A stretch of DNA of 38,792 nt, taken from the NCBI GenBank assembly GCA_017557505.1, contig JAFYYP010000039.1, positions 1 to 38,792 of the forward strand, in the 5' to 3' direction. Within the stretch, counting starts at the first letter, position 1. Every line of letters starts with the position of its first letter. Positions 1 to 6,913 of the stretch are shown piece by piece. The notes beneath the pieces are model-generated. The model was not told the origin of the DNA and searched no databases. It worked only from the letters and a program-made list of their open reading frames with translations. The stretch is from Bacillota bacterium. GTDB lineage: Bacteria; Bacillota; Clostridia; Peptostreptococcales; Anaerovoracaceae. The position numbers and the translations under genes were made by a program.

Positions 1-1164
1 GACGCCCGCGCTGCCCAGCAGCAGGGCGAGGTTTTCGATGTCGTTCTGGTCGGCCATCATGTGGTTCGTGTAGCAGCAGTCGCAGCCCATGGGGATGCCG
101 GACAGCTTGCCCATGAAGTGGTCTTCGAGGCCTGCCCGGATGACCTGCTTGCTGTCGTACAGGTACTCGGGGCCGATGAAGCCGACGACCGTGTTCACCA
201 TGAACGGGTGGAACTGCCGCGCAAACGCGTAGCAGCGGGCTTCCATAGTCACCTGGTCCGCGCCGTAGTGGGCGTCAGAAGATAGTTCGCTGCCCTGGCC
301 CGTCTCGAAATACATGACGTTCGGCCCCTTGGCCGTGCCGCGCTCTCTGAGCAGCGCGATGGCCTCTTCCACCGTCGCCGCGGAGAAGCCGAAGGCCGTA
401 TTGCCTTTCTGTGACCCCGCGATAGACTGGAAGATCATGTCGCACGGAGCGCCCCGGCGCACAGCCTCGATCTGGGTCGTGATGTGGCCGAGCACGCAGA
501 TCTGCGTCGGGATCTCGAAGCGGTTCTTGACCTCGTCGAAGCGCTTTAAGACTTCCGCCAGGCTCGCGACCGTATCGTTGACCGGGTTGAGCCCCAGAAG
601 CGCGTCGCCGCAGCCGTACGAAAGGCCTTCGAACAGCGAAGCCGTAATGCCTTCGACGTTGTCGGTCGAATGGTTGGGCTGCAGTCTCGTCGACAGGCAG
701 CCGCGCTTGCCGATCGTCGTGTTGCACGTCGCTTCGACGCGCACCTTGTTCGCTCCGTAGATCAGGTCCAGGTTCGTCATGAGCTTGCAGACGCCCGCGA
801 CTGTCTCCGCGGTGAGCGCCTTGCCGATGGCCTTGATGCCCTCTTCGCTCATGCCGTAGTCCAGGATGTGCTCGCGGAGCTCGGCGATGGTCATGTTCTT
901 GATCCGTTCATACATCGCTTCGTCCAGACCGTCCTGATTGATGCGTGTCACCTCGTCGTCCTCGTAGGGCACGACGGGGTTTTCGCGCAGGTCCTTGACC
1001 AGCAGATTCGCCAGCACGTACTTGGCAGCCACGCGTTCGAGTGCGCTTTCCGCCGCGATGCCTGCCAGGCGGTCGCCCGATTTTTCTTCGTTGGCCTTGG
1101 CCAGCACGTCCTTGACGGATTTGAACGTGTATGTTTTTCCGGATAGCGTTGCCGATAAATTCAT
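1..1164 (-). CDS. eutB: Ethanolamine ammonia-lyase large subunit, 3' end cut by window edge
   Basis: The reading frame starts at the ATG at 1162-1164 and runs off the window after 388 codons; the family is about 450 residues, so roughly the last 60 are missing. EutB with EutC forms the adenosylcobalamin-dependent lyase that splits ethanolamine into acetaldehyde and ammonia. The translation begins MNLSATLSGKTYTFKSVKDV and carries EutB-typical stretches such as CNTTIGKRGCLSTRLQPNH, EGLSYGCGDALLGLNPVND and, near the cut, GIPMGCDCCYTNHM. It lies 22 bases after eutA, behind an AAAGGATGGAAAG ribosome site. Expression should depend on read-through of the ANTAR-type terminator upstream of eutA. The call is secure; eutC and microcompartment genes, if present, lie beyond the edge. 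Confidence 0.96.
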   Translation of the reverse strand, partial: MNLSATLSGKTYTFKSVKDVLAKANEEKSGDRLAGIAAESALERVAAKYVLANLLVKDLRENPVVPYEDDEVTRINQDGLDEAMYERIKNMTIAELREHILDYGMSEEGIKAIGKALTAETVAGVCKLMTNLDLIYGANKVRVEATCNTTIGKRGCLSTRLQPNHSTDNVEGITASLFEGLSYGCGDALLGLNPVNDTVASLAEVLKRFDEVKNRFEIPTQICVLGHITTQIEAVRRGAPCDMIFQSIAGSQKGNTAFGFSAATVEEAIALLRERGTAKGPNVMYFETGQGSELSSDAHYGADQVTMEARCYAFARQFHPFMVNTVVGFIGPEYLYDSKQVIRAGLEDHFMGKLSGIPMGCDCCYTNHMMADQNDIENLALLLGSAGV

Positions 1165-1186
1165 GTTCTTTCCATCCTTTTTCCTT

Positions 1187-2626
1187 CTATCCGAACAGCA
1201 GTGTCTTGACTACGACGGGCACGACGAGGCCGTCCATAAGGGGCCTGCCGATGTCGACGTAGTCGCCTACTTCGATCTTGACGCTGTCGATCGATGCGAT
1301 CCTTCTCGCGCAGCCGGTCTGCTGCAGCGCGATGCCGAGCGCTTTCGCGATGTCGGTCTGCACGAGCACGATGATGGGCTCACCCGCCGGAAGCAGGCTG
1401 TCCATCGTCTTCGCGATGGCGGACGCCAGCTTTTTCAGCGTTCCGAAGTCCGGATCTGTGAGCCCGGGCAATGCCAGCAGCATGCGGGGCGAATCGCTCT
1501 GCTCCAGAAACCAGCGGACCTTTTCCGCCAGCAGAGGCACGTCGCCTCCAATGACCGCCCACTGCTCGTCCCTGTTTAACGTAAGGGCCGGCACGTTCTT
1601 GACCGGGAAGATCCCGTCGCTGTACAGGATCGTGCTGCCCGAAAGGTTCGTGGTATAAGTGCCGGCACCGACCACGGTCGCCCGGATGGTCTCGCCGCCC
1701 TGGATGATCTTTTGCTCCTTGAAATACCGGTTTTCGCGGATGGCGCGGCCCAGGATGGGACCGATATCGCCGTAACGCAGGTCGTCTTCGCCGCTTTCGG
1801 TGTAGATGCAGTCCGCGACGCCGCCGGAAAAGCACACGCGCCGCGCAGGCCTTGCGGGGCTGTACGTGTCGCTGCCGGGGGTGAGGATCCTGTCCTGCAG
1901 CGCAGACTTCGGGCCGATGCCGATCGCGCCTGCCAGGCAGTCCGCGAACACGTCGCAGATCCTGCGCAGGTCGCTGCGGGAAATGCGCTGACCCGTTTCC
2001 GTCCGTACGCCTGCCAGTTTGGCGGCCTCCGCCGCCGCATAGCTGATATAGGCGATCTGCGGGTCACCGTAAGAGGATGCTTCCAGCTTGATCAGGCGCC
2101 CGCCCACGTCGAGACAGATCTTGCCCTGCGTGTCGCCGGCGTTGAAAAACACGATGTTCGACGTGCCGCCGCCGATGTCCAGATTGACGACGGTGCAGTC
2201 GTTGTCGATCGAGTATTGCCAGGCGCCGCTGCCCTTCCCCGCGATGATGGACTCGAGGTCCGGTCCCGCGGTGGAAACGACGAATTCGCCGGCAAAATCG
2301 CTCAGAGCCTGCAGCACGCTTGCGGCGTTCTCCTTGCGGGCCGATTCGCCCGTGATGATGACCGCGCCGGTCTGCGTATCTTTAGGCGTGTAGCCCGCTG
2401 CCGCAAATTCCTTCGCGACGATGTCCCGCACAGCGTCCGCGTCGATCAGCGTCTGCGTCTTGAGCGGGGTGAAATACACCTGGCTCTTGTACAGGATCTC
2501 CTTGCCCGTGATCGCGATGCGCGGCGCGGTAAAGTAGCCGGCCGTATTGTCCATCTCGATGCGGCTGAACACGACCTGGGTCGTCGAGGTCCCGATATCG
2601 ATTCCTACGCTTAAGATCTGTGCCAT
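1187..2626 (-). CDS. eutA: Ethanolamine ammonia-lyase reactivating factor EutA
   Basis: A 479-residue protein of the usual EutA length. EutA is an actin/Hsp70-like ATPase that replaces damaged cobalamin in EutBC with fresh cofactor. Visible features are the N-terminal phosphate-binding strand GIDIGTSTTQ (residues about 8-17), an internal GESARKENA segment, and LDIGGGTSNIVFF, a second ATPase phosphate motif. The start at 2626 is chosen because the conserved domain begins with MAQILSVGIDIGT. An in-frame ATG at 2716 would add 30 low-complexity residues read from a GC-rich leader repeat. A GAGGTG ribosome site lies about 12 bases before the chosen ATG, which is rather far. eutB follows 22 bases downstream. 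Confidence 0.95.
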   Translation of the reverse strand: MAQILSVGIDIGTSTTQVVFSRIEMDNTAGYFTAPRIAITGKEILYKSQVYFTPLKTQTLIDADAVRDIVAKEFAAAGYTPKDTQTGAVIITGESARKENAASVLQALSDFAGEFVVSTAGPDLESIIAGKGSGAWQYSIDNDCTVVNLDIGGGTSNIVFFNAGDTQGKICLDVGGRLIKLEASSYGDPQIAYISYAAAEAAKLAGVRTETGQRISRSDLRRICDVFADCLAGAIGIGPKSALQDRILTPGSDTYSPARPARRVCFSGGVADCIYTESGEDDLRYGDIGPILGRAIRENRYFKEQKIIQGGETIRATVVGAGTYTTNLSGSTILYSDGIFPVKNVPALTLNRDEQWAVIGGDVPLLAEKVRWFLEQSDSPRMLLALPGLTDPDFGTLKKLASAIAKTMDSLLPAGEPIIVLVQTDIAKALGIALQQTGCARRIASIDSVKIEVGDYVDIGRPLMDGLVVPVVVKTLLFG

Positions 2627-2639
2627 ACTTCGTGTTTTC

Positions 2640-2735
2640 ACCTCGGGGTCCTGTCGCAGGGCACCCTTCCGCATCCCCTCGCTAACGCTCAGGGCGCGTC
2701 CCTTCCCTCGCGCCACCCCTTCGGCGAAACTTGAT
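2640..2735 (-). repeat. GC-rich self-complementary stretch in the eutA leader
   Basis: The DNA between the ANTAR terminator and eutA changes abruptly from AT-rich to very GC-rich. On the minus strand GGCGCG and CGCGCC arms flank a 10-base purine stretch, followed by GAGCGTTAGCGAGGGG and by further short complementary blocks around GGGTGCCC. If translated it reads as low-complexity sequence with no domain. It looks like a dispersed intergenic repeat inserted in the leader, but only one copy is recognised in this window. Just upstream, 2741-2759 is a separate small inverted repeat (ATTACAA/TTGTAAT). Confidence 0.4.
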
Positions 2736-2761
2736 CTTATGATTACAAATAGCTTGTAATC

Positions 2762-2819
2762 GATAAAATAAAAAAAACAACAAAACCTGACGGTCCGCTG
2801 ACCGTCCAGACTTTGTTGT
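2762..2819 (-). terminator. Intrinsic terminator between eutW and eutA
   Basis: On the minus strand, after eutW, an outer 8-bp arm pair (ACAACAAA with TTTGTTGT) encloses a perfect 7-bp inner stem (GACGGTC/GACCGTC) with an AGCG loop, and is followed by a run of eight T. This is a strong Rho-independent terminator that should block transcription into eutA-eutB unless relieved. Its 5' arm contains the 3' half of hairpin P2 of the ANTAR element, so the two structures exclude each other. Confidence 0.9.
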
Positions 2820-2847
2820 CCGATTCGCCTTACGCTGTTGTAAAGCG
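2806..2847 (-). promoter_or_regulatory. ANTAR-protein target: tandem hexaloop hairpins P1 and P2
   Basis: Two adjacent minus-strand hairpins with six-base loops precede and overlap the eutA terminator. P1 (2826-2847) has an 8-bp stem, CGCTTTAC with GTAAGGCG (one T-G wobble), and loop AACAGC. P2 (2806-2823) has a 6-bp stem, TCGGAC with GTCTGG (two wobbles), and loop AACAAA. Two bases separate them. Both loops begin AACA. Known ANTAR targets of EutV-type proteins have this two-hexaloop layout, with P2 overlapping the terminator. Their published loop signature, as I recall it, is A at position 1 and G at position 4; here position 4 is A in both. EutV encoded just upstream is the obvious ligand. 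The function is inferred. Confidence 0.8.
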
Positions 2848-2853
2848 GTCCTG

Positions 2854-3930
2854 TTATGCGTGCTTAAAATCGAAGGAGACTTTTGTTCCCTCGGACGAAG
2901 ACGCGATGTGCAGCTTACCCTTCAGCTTGTCCTGAACGGTGGCCCTCACGATGGAAAGCCCCAGGCTGCCCTCCCGCGCTGCTGCGGGATCGAAGCCGCA
3001 TCCGTCGTCACTGACTATTATAGTATCGATCAGGGTTCCTTGGCAAACAGAAATTGCAACGGTCCCCGTACTTTTTTCCGTAAAAGCGTGGCGCAGCGCG
3101 TTCGAGACGAGCTCCGTGATGACCAGCGCGACCGCCGTCGCGGTATCTGCGTCCAGTTCCAGGTCGTCTCCGCCGGTCTCGATCGCGATGGATTTGCCGG
3201 CCGGCATCAGCGCGGTCAGATTGCCGCGCAGCCGCTCCAGCAGCACGTCCGTGTGTACCGAACGCATGTCGCCCGCGTCGTAGGTCAGGATATCGTGGAT
3301 GGACGCGATGGACTGCACACGGCTGACGTTTTCTTTCAGGATGCCTTTGATCGCGGCGCTGTCTGCCTGCCGCGCCTGCAGGTTCAGGATGCTCGCCACG
3401 AGCTGCAGGTTGTTTTTGATCCGGTGGTGGATCTCGCGCATTGCGGCGCTTTCGTGCTCCGTTTCTTTGCGCAGCGACGGCTCTCCCTGAGAAAAGGCAT
3501 TCGCCAGCTGTTCGTATTTTTCTGTACGGATGAGTTCTTCTCTGATGTCCTTTTCCCGGATGAGCGCTCCGATGACCCGGCCGTCGTCTGCCTTTACCGG
3601 GCACACGTTCTGGCGCACGGGACGGCCTTCCTGCGTTTCCGCCTTGATGTCGCAAATGGGCACGCCTTCAGCGAACGCCTTGAACACCGCGGGTTCCTTT
3701 TCCGCGGTGGCGATCTCGCCGGTCACGTCATGTTCGTAGGCCGTCGTGCCGCTGGCTGGGCGGACATGGGCGGCGACCAGCGCCTTGTCCTCCGTAAGCG
3801 GACAGTCCAGGAAGATATCGCTGTTGCACAGATCCGCGATCGTCTGCATCTGCGACGCAGCCTGCAGCAGGGTCTGCACGTCGTTTTCATTCAGTTCCGG
3901 CATGGCGCGGAGCAGCGATTCGAGGCTCAT
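2854..3930 (-). CDS. eutW: Sensor histidine kinase EutW (HisKA_2 type)
   Basis: A 358-residue soluble sensor kinase. The N-terminal half (about 1-140) is a PAS/GAF-like sensing region with no membrane segment. The phospho-acceptor motif REIHHRIKNNLQL and ASILNLQA (about 165-185) are typical of the HisKA_2 class that pairs with ANTAR regulators. The ATPase domain has ELVSNALRHAF (N box), SDDGCGFDP (G1) and GSLGLSIV (G2). In enterococci and clostridia EutW senses ethanolamine and phosphorylates EutV. Its ATG overlaps the end of eutV by four bases, so the pair is translationally coupled. The eut assignment rests on context and kinase class; the sensed ligand cannot be read from sequence. Confidence 0.9.
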   Translation of the reverse strand: MSLESLLRAMPELNENDVQTLLQAASQMQTIADLCNSDIFLDCPLTEDKALVAAHVRPASGTTAYEHDVTGEIATAEKEPAVFKAFAEGVPICDIKAETQEGRPVRQNVCPVKADDGRVIGALIREKDIREELIRTEKYEQLANAFSQGEPSLRKETEHESAAMREIHHRIKNNLQLVASILNLQARQADSAAIKGILKENVSRVQSIASIHDILTYDAGDMRSVHTDVLLERLRGNLTALMPAGKSIAIETGGDDLELDADTATAVALVITELVSNALRHAFTEKSTGTVAISVCQGTLIDTIIVSDDGCGFDPAAAREGSLGLSIVRATVQDKLKGKLHIASSSEGTKVSFDFKHA

Positions 3931-4508
3931 GACGGGTCCTCCTGTTCCAGATACGCCTTCGCGATGACCGCAAGCGGCAGTCTCTTATCCATAGCAGTCC
4001 TGCGCAGGATCTGATAGGCTTCGCCCTCGCCTACGCCCTCCTTTGCCGCATAGAGAGACTGTGCCCGCGCGATCAGCTTGGAATCTTCGAGCTTCTGCTT
4101 CGCGTTTTCCGTTTCTGCGCGGCTTTCGCGAAGCCGTCTGCTCTGCGCCATGGCAACTTCGATCGCAGGCCTTAGCAGCCTCTGTTCCACAGGCTTGACG
4201 AGATAGCCGCTCACGCCGATCTCACCCGCTTTTCTCACGATCTCTTCGTCGCTGAACGCGGTCAGCAGGATGACGCTGCCGGCCAGGTCTTCCTTCAGGA
4301 TGGTCTGCGTCGCGGACAATCCGTCGAACACAGGCATTTTAACGTCCATCAGCACGACGTCCGGTCTTTTATTGCGGCAGTTCGCGACCGCGTCAAAACC
4401 ATCGCCCGCTTCGAAAGCGACTTCGTATCCCAGGTCCTCGAGCATCCCGGCGATATCCATTCTGGTGATCGGTTCGTCGTCGACGACCGCCACGGTGATC
4501 CGGCTCAT
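3927..4508 (-). CDS. eutV: ANTAR-domain response regulator EutV (antiterminator)
   Basis: A 193-residue response regulator. The receiver domain (about 1-120) shows the acidic pocket VVDDE, the phospho-acceptor aspartate in VLMDVKM, the switch threonine in ILLTAF and the lysine in YLVKP. The C-terminal ~60 residues (KLIARAQSLYAAKEGVGEGE then AYQILRRTAM and AKAYLE) form a three-helix RNA-binding ANTAR domain. Phosphorylated EutV dimers bind paired hexaloop hairpins and prevent terminator formation; such an element lies directly downstream at 2806-2847. The ATG overlaps the stop of the metallophosphoesterase gene (ATGA), showing coupling. Confidence 0.93.
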   Translation of the reverse strand: MSRITVAVVDDEPITRMDIAGMLEDLGYEVAFEAGDGFDAVANCRNKRPDVVLMDVKMPVFDGLSATQTILKEDLAGSVILLTAFSDEEIVRKAGEIGVSGYLVKPVEQRLLRPAIEVAMAQSRRLRESRAETENAKQKLEDSKLIARAQSLYAAKEGVGEGEAYQILRRTAMDKRLPLAVIAKAYLEQEDPS

Positions 4509-5344
4509 TTTACGATGATCTCCCTTATAGTGTTGTGATAGCAGGGTGTCGTTACGAACTGCGGCTTGCCCAGAACTTCCGCCTCGTCCGCAAAGTGCAG
4601 GTGCGAAGCGAACACCGCCTTGACGAGCGGTTCGGTGCGGATGAGTTCCAGCATGGCCAGCGTCGATGCCTCCGGCGGCATCTTCGGATCGGTCTCGCCA
4701 TGTGCTTCGAGTACCTCAAGCGGCGTCCCGACGCACATGGAGGATTCCCAGAGTTCGTACGCCTTCGGTACGAACGTCGGCGAATACAGCGGCAGATGCA
4801 CAAACAGCAGGATAGGCAGACCCTTTCCGATCTCGGACTTCAGGAATTCCACCTGGAGCCAGCTGAACTGCGCCAGGGAATCGTCGAGGGTGACGAGATC
4901 GACCCCGCCGACCTGCATGGAATCCATGGACGGGTCGCACGGCAAAAAGCGCAGGAAATCGTCCAGAAAGCGATCGCGGTCCTCCGCCTTGCCGCTGTCG
5001 CTGTCGTACGTGTAATAATCGTGGTTGCCGAACGTGTACAGATAGCGGCGGCCTTCGAGCATGCTCTGCAGCAGCTGCAGATTCGCCTGCGAGGGGCTGT
5101 CCGCGACGTCGCCGGTGAACACGAGAGCATCGTAGTCTTCAGCGAGTTCCAGCGCTTCTTTCAGGCGCTGTTCCTGGGTCACGCCGCCAGATTCCTGCAG
5201 GAACGCGGCGGTCTTTTTCTTCGATTTTTCCTTTGCCTTTTCGCTGTCTTCTTCGCAGCACGCGCTCAGGTGACAGTCGGAGACCTGCAGGATGCGCACA
5301 GACTGCGCCAGGCCGAGATCCAGTTCTGTTCTCAAGAGTTCCAT
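4505..5344 (-). CDS. Calcineurin-like metallophosphoesterase
   Basis: A 279-residue cytoplasmic protein with the metallophosphoesterase signature in order: SDCHL (D-x-H, about 23), FTGDVAD (GD), FGNHDYY (GNHD), HLPLY and ASHLHF (final H-x-H). This supports a two-metal phosphoesterase, with a Lys/Glu-rich insertion at about 32-50. The substrate is unknown. The stop overlaps the eutV start by four bases, and it sits 13 bases after the ECF S-component gene, so it is co-transcribed with eutVW. Such an enzyme is not a standard eut component. A role in ethanolamine phosphate or cofactor metabolism is possible but unsupported. Confidence 0.85.
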   Translation of the reverse strand: MELLRTELDLGLAQSVRILQVSDCHLSACCEEDSEKAKEKSKKKTAAFLQESGGVTQEQRLKEALELAEDYDALVFTGDVADSPSQANLQLLQSMLEGRRYLYTFGNHDYYTYDSDSGKAEDRDRFLDDFLRFLPCDPSMDSMQVGGVDLVTLDDSLAQFSWLQVEFLKSEIGKGLPILLFVHLPLYSPTFVPKAYELWESSMCVGTPLEVLEAHGETDPKMPPEASTLAMLELIRTEPLVKAVFASHLHFADEAEVLGKPQFVTTPCYHNTIREIIVK

Positions 5345-5357
5345 ACGTTTTTCCTCT

Positions 5358-5891
5358 TTATTCTTCGTTCAGCATTAAGCCGGCTTTTTTCAGCACCCGG
5401 ACCAGCACCGGGATCAGGATGATGTGTAAGATGATGCCGGGGACCGCATTGAAGACCGCGCCGGCAAGGAATGCGGACATCGGGAATTCCGTGCCTGCCA
5501 GACCGGCCAGCGCATAGCGTGCCGCGCCCCAGACCAGGCGTCCGGCGATCATAGCAGTGATGAGCGAGACGTAGATCGCCCACGTCTTTTTCGGCAGCAG
5601 TTTGTACAGGATGCCTGCGACAGCGCCGTACACCGGCAGCTCGAACGTCATGGCGATCGCGGTCGGATACAGCGGCGGCATGCCGAACAGCATGCAGCGC
5701 AGAAGCGGCGCGATCAGGCCGACGGCCAGGCCCCACGGCCAGCCGCAGACGAAGCCGCACAGCAACACTGGGATGTGCATCGGCGAAAGCATCGAGCCGA
5801 TCTCGGGGATCTGACCCGTCACGAACGGCAAAACGAGCGCGACCGCCAGATACAGGGCGGAAAAGATCATCTTTTGCATGCGTGTATTCAA
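5358..5891 (-). CDS. ECF transporter S component, vitamin uptake
   Basis: A 177-residue, highly hydrophobic protein with about five to six membrane segments, the size and pattern of energy-coupling-factor S components. PMHIPVLLCGFVCGWPWGLAVG and the later TFELPVYGAVAG stretch are typical of the ECF_trnsprt family that includes pantothenate and B12 binders. It would capture a vitamin and work with a shared EcfAA'T module encoded elsewhere. Next to B12-dependent eutB, and after a lipoprotein resembling a B12/iron-binding protein, cobalamin is the best guess. The start is probably TTG at 5889-5891, with GGGAGG about 11 bases upstream; an ATG at 5879 is the alternative. Confidence 0.8.
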   Translation of the reverse strand: MNTRMQKMIFSALYLAVALVLPFVTGQIPEIGSMLSPMHIPVLLCGFVCGWPWGLAVGLIAPLLRCMLFGMPPLYPTAIAMTFELPVYGAVAGILYKLLPKKTWAIYVSLITAMIAGRLVWGAARYALAGLAGTEFPMSAFLAGAVFNAVPGIILHIILIPVLVRVLKKAGLMLNEE

Positions 5892-5913
5892 AAGAAACGT
5901 TCCTCCCTTCGCA

Positions 5914-6909
5914 TCAGAGTCCGTACACGTAGTTTCCGGACGCGGCCGTGCCGGATGCCTCTTCCGTGAGAGCGCGCAGCGCTTCGTCCGGATCGACGTC
6001 CGTCATCTGGTCCGGATACATCAGCTTGGCCAGATAGAGCATGGCGCCGATCTGTCCCGCCTGCGTGTTCAGCAGGTCTTCGGCGATCAGCAGGACGTTG
6101 CCCTGCCGCACCGCGGTGATGCCAGCCCATTCGGGTCTGTCCGCGAGTTCCCGGCAGATGGATGCCCCTTGCTCGAGCATTGCGCGGTCGATAACCTTGA
6201 CGATGACGTCGGGGTTCTTGCGGGTCACCCAGCCTGCGTCGACCGTCAGATTCTCCTCAAGAAGCTTCGAGGATACGTCATACGCACCGGCCCCGAGGAT
6301 GATCTGGTGTTCGCGCGACCCGTTCAGGACCGTGCGGTATTCCTCCGGGGTCTCCCAGTACACGTACAGGCGCTTGCACTCGAACAGAGCGCCCAGGCGC
6401 GAATCCAGAAGCGTCAGATAATAGGTCTGCTGGCTGTCCGCGACCTCGCCCTCTTCGTCCGTTCCGAGCCGGTCGGCTTCGTCGGCAGGGACAGTCTCTG
6501 TCGTGTCAAGCTCCGCATCGTCCGCGATAACGTCGACCGGTTCGCCCCCTTCCCCCTCTTCGGGGACCTGCACCTCGGCAGGCGGTTCCACAGGTTCGAA
6601 GACGGGTATTTCAGCATCCGGGATCATCTCGCCGCTGCTGTCTTCCTCGAAGGTCCTGCGGTCGGAATCTTCTGCTTCCACAGAAGGCGCGTCGGGATCC
6701 GTGACCGGCTCTTCATCCGGGATCTCCGCCTCCGGCGATTCCTCGGGTTCCTCCTGCGGAGGCGTCTCTTCGGGCTGCTGCACCGTCTCCTGCGCGTCGG
6801 CGGTCTGGATTTCCGGCTCGTTTGTTTCGATCAGCGTCGTGCGTACGCGGCAGCCGGGCAGAAGCGTCATCAGGATGGCCAATAATAAACAAAGCGTTCT
6901 CTTCTTCAT
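5914..6909 (-). CDS. Lipoprotein with acidic linker and a C-terminal lobe like class III (BtuF/FecB) binding proteins
   Basis: A 331-residue lipoprotein: signal peptide with lipobox LPGC (Cys20), then a very acidic Pro/Glu-rich linker (about 25-160) that is probably disordered, then one globular region (about 165-320). That region has marks of the C-terminal lobe of periplasmic binding proteins for B12 or siderophores: RLYVYW, an ILGAGAYDV stretch, NPDVIVKV, WAGITAVRQGNVLLI and AKLMYP. No N-terminal lobe is visible, which is unusual because ligand normally sits between lobes. The ribosome site GAGGGGTGA overlaps the stop of the upstream gene. The next gene is the ECF S component, suggesting it presents a vitamin or corrinoid. 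The function is inferred. Confidence 0.7.
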   Translation of the reverse strand: MKKRTLCLLLAILMTLLPGCRVRTTLIETNEPEIQTADAQETVQQPEETPPQEEPEESPEAEIPDEEPVTDPDAPSVEAEDSDRRTFEEDSSGEMIPDAEIPVFEPVEPPAEVQVPEEGEGGEPVDVIADDAELDTTETVPADEADRLGTDEEGEVADSQQTYYLTLLDSRLGALFECKRLYVYWETPEEYRTVLNGSREHQIILGAGAYDVSSKLLEENLTVDAGWVTRKNPDVIVKVIDRAMLEQGASICRELADRPEWAGITAVRQGNVLLIAEDLLNTQAGQIGAMLYLAKLMYPDQMTDVDPDEALRALTEEASGTAASGNYVYGL

Positions 6910-6913
6910 CGGC

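Noticed and set aside
2627-2716. N-terminal extension of EutA starting at 2716
   Set aside because: The extra 30 residues come from a GC-rich repeat and precede the conserved MAQILSVGIDIGT start; EutA proteins do not have it.
5891-5914. B12 riboswitch before the ECF S component
   Set aside because: Only 22 bases separate it from the upstream lipoprotein gene, too short for any cobalamin riboswitch, and no B12 box was seen.
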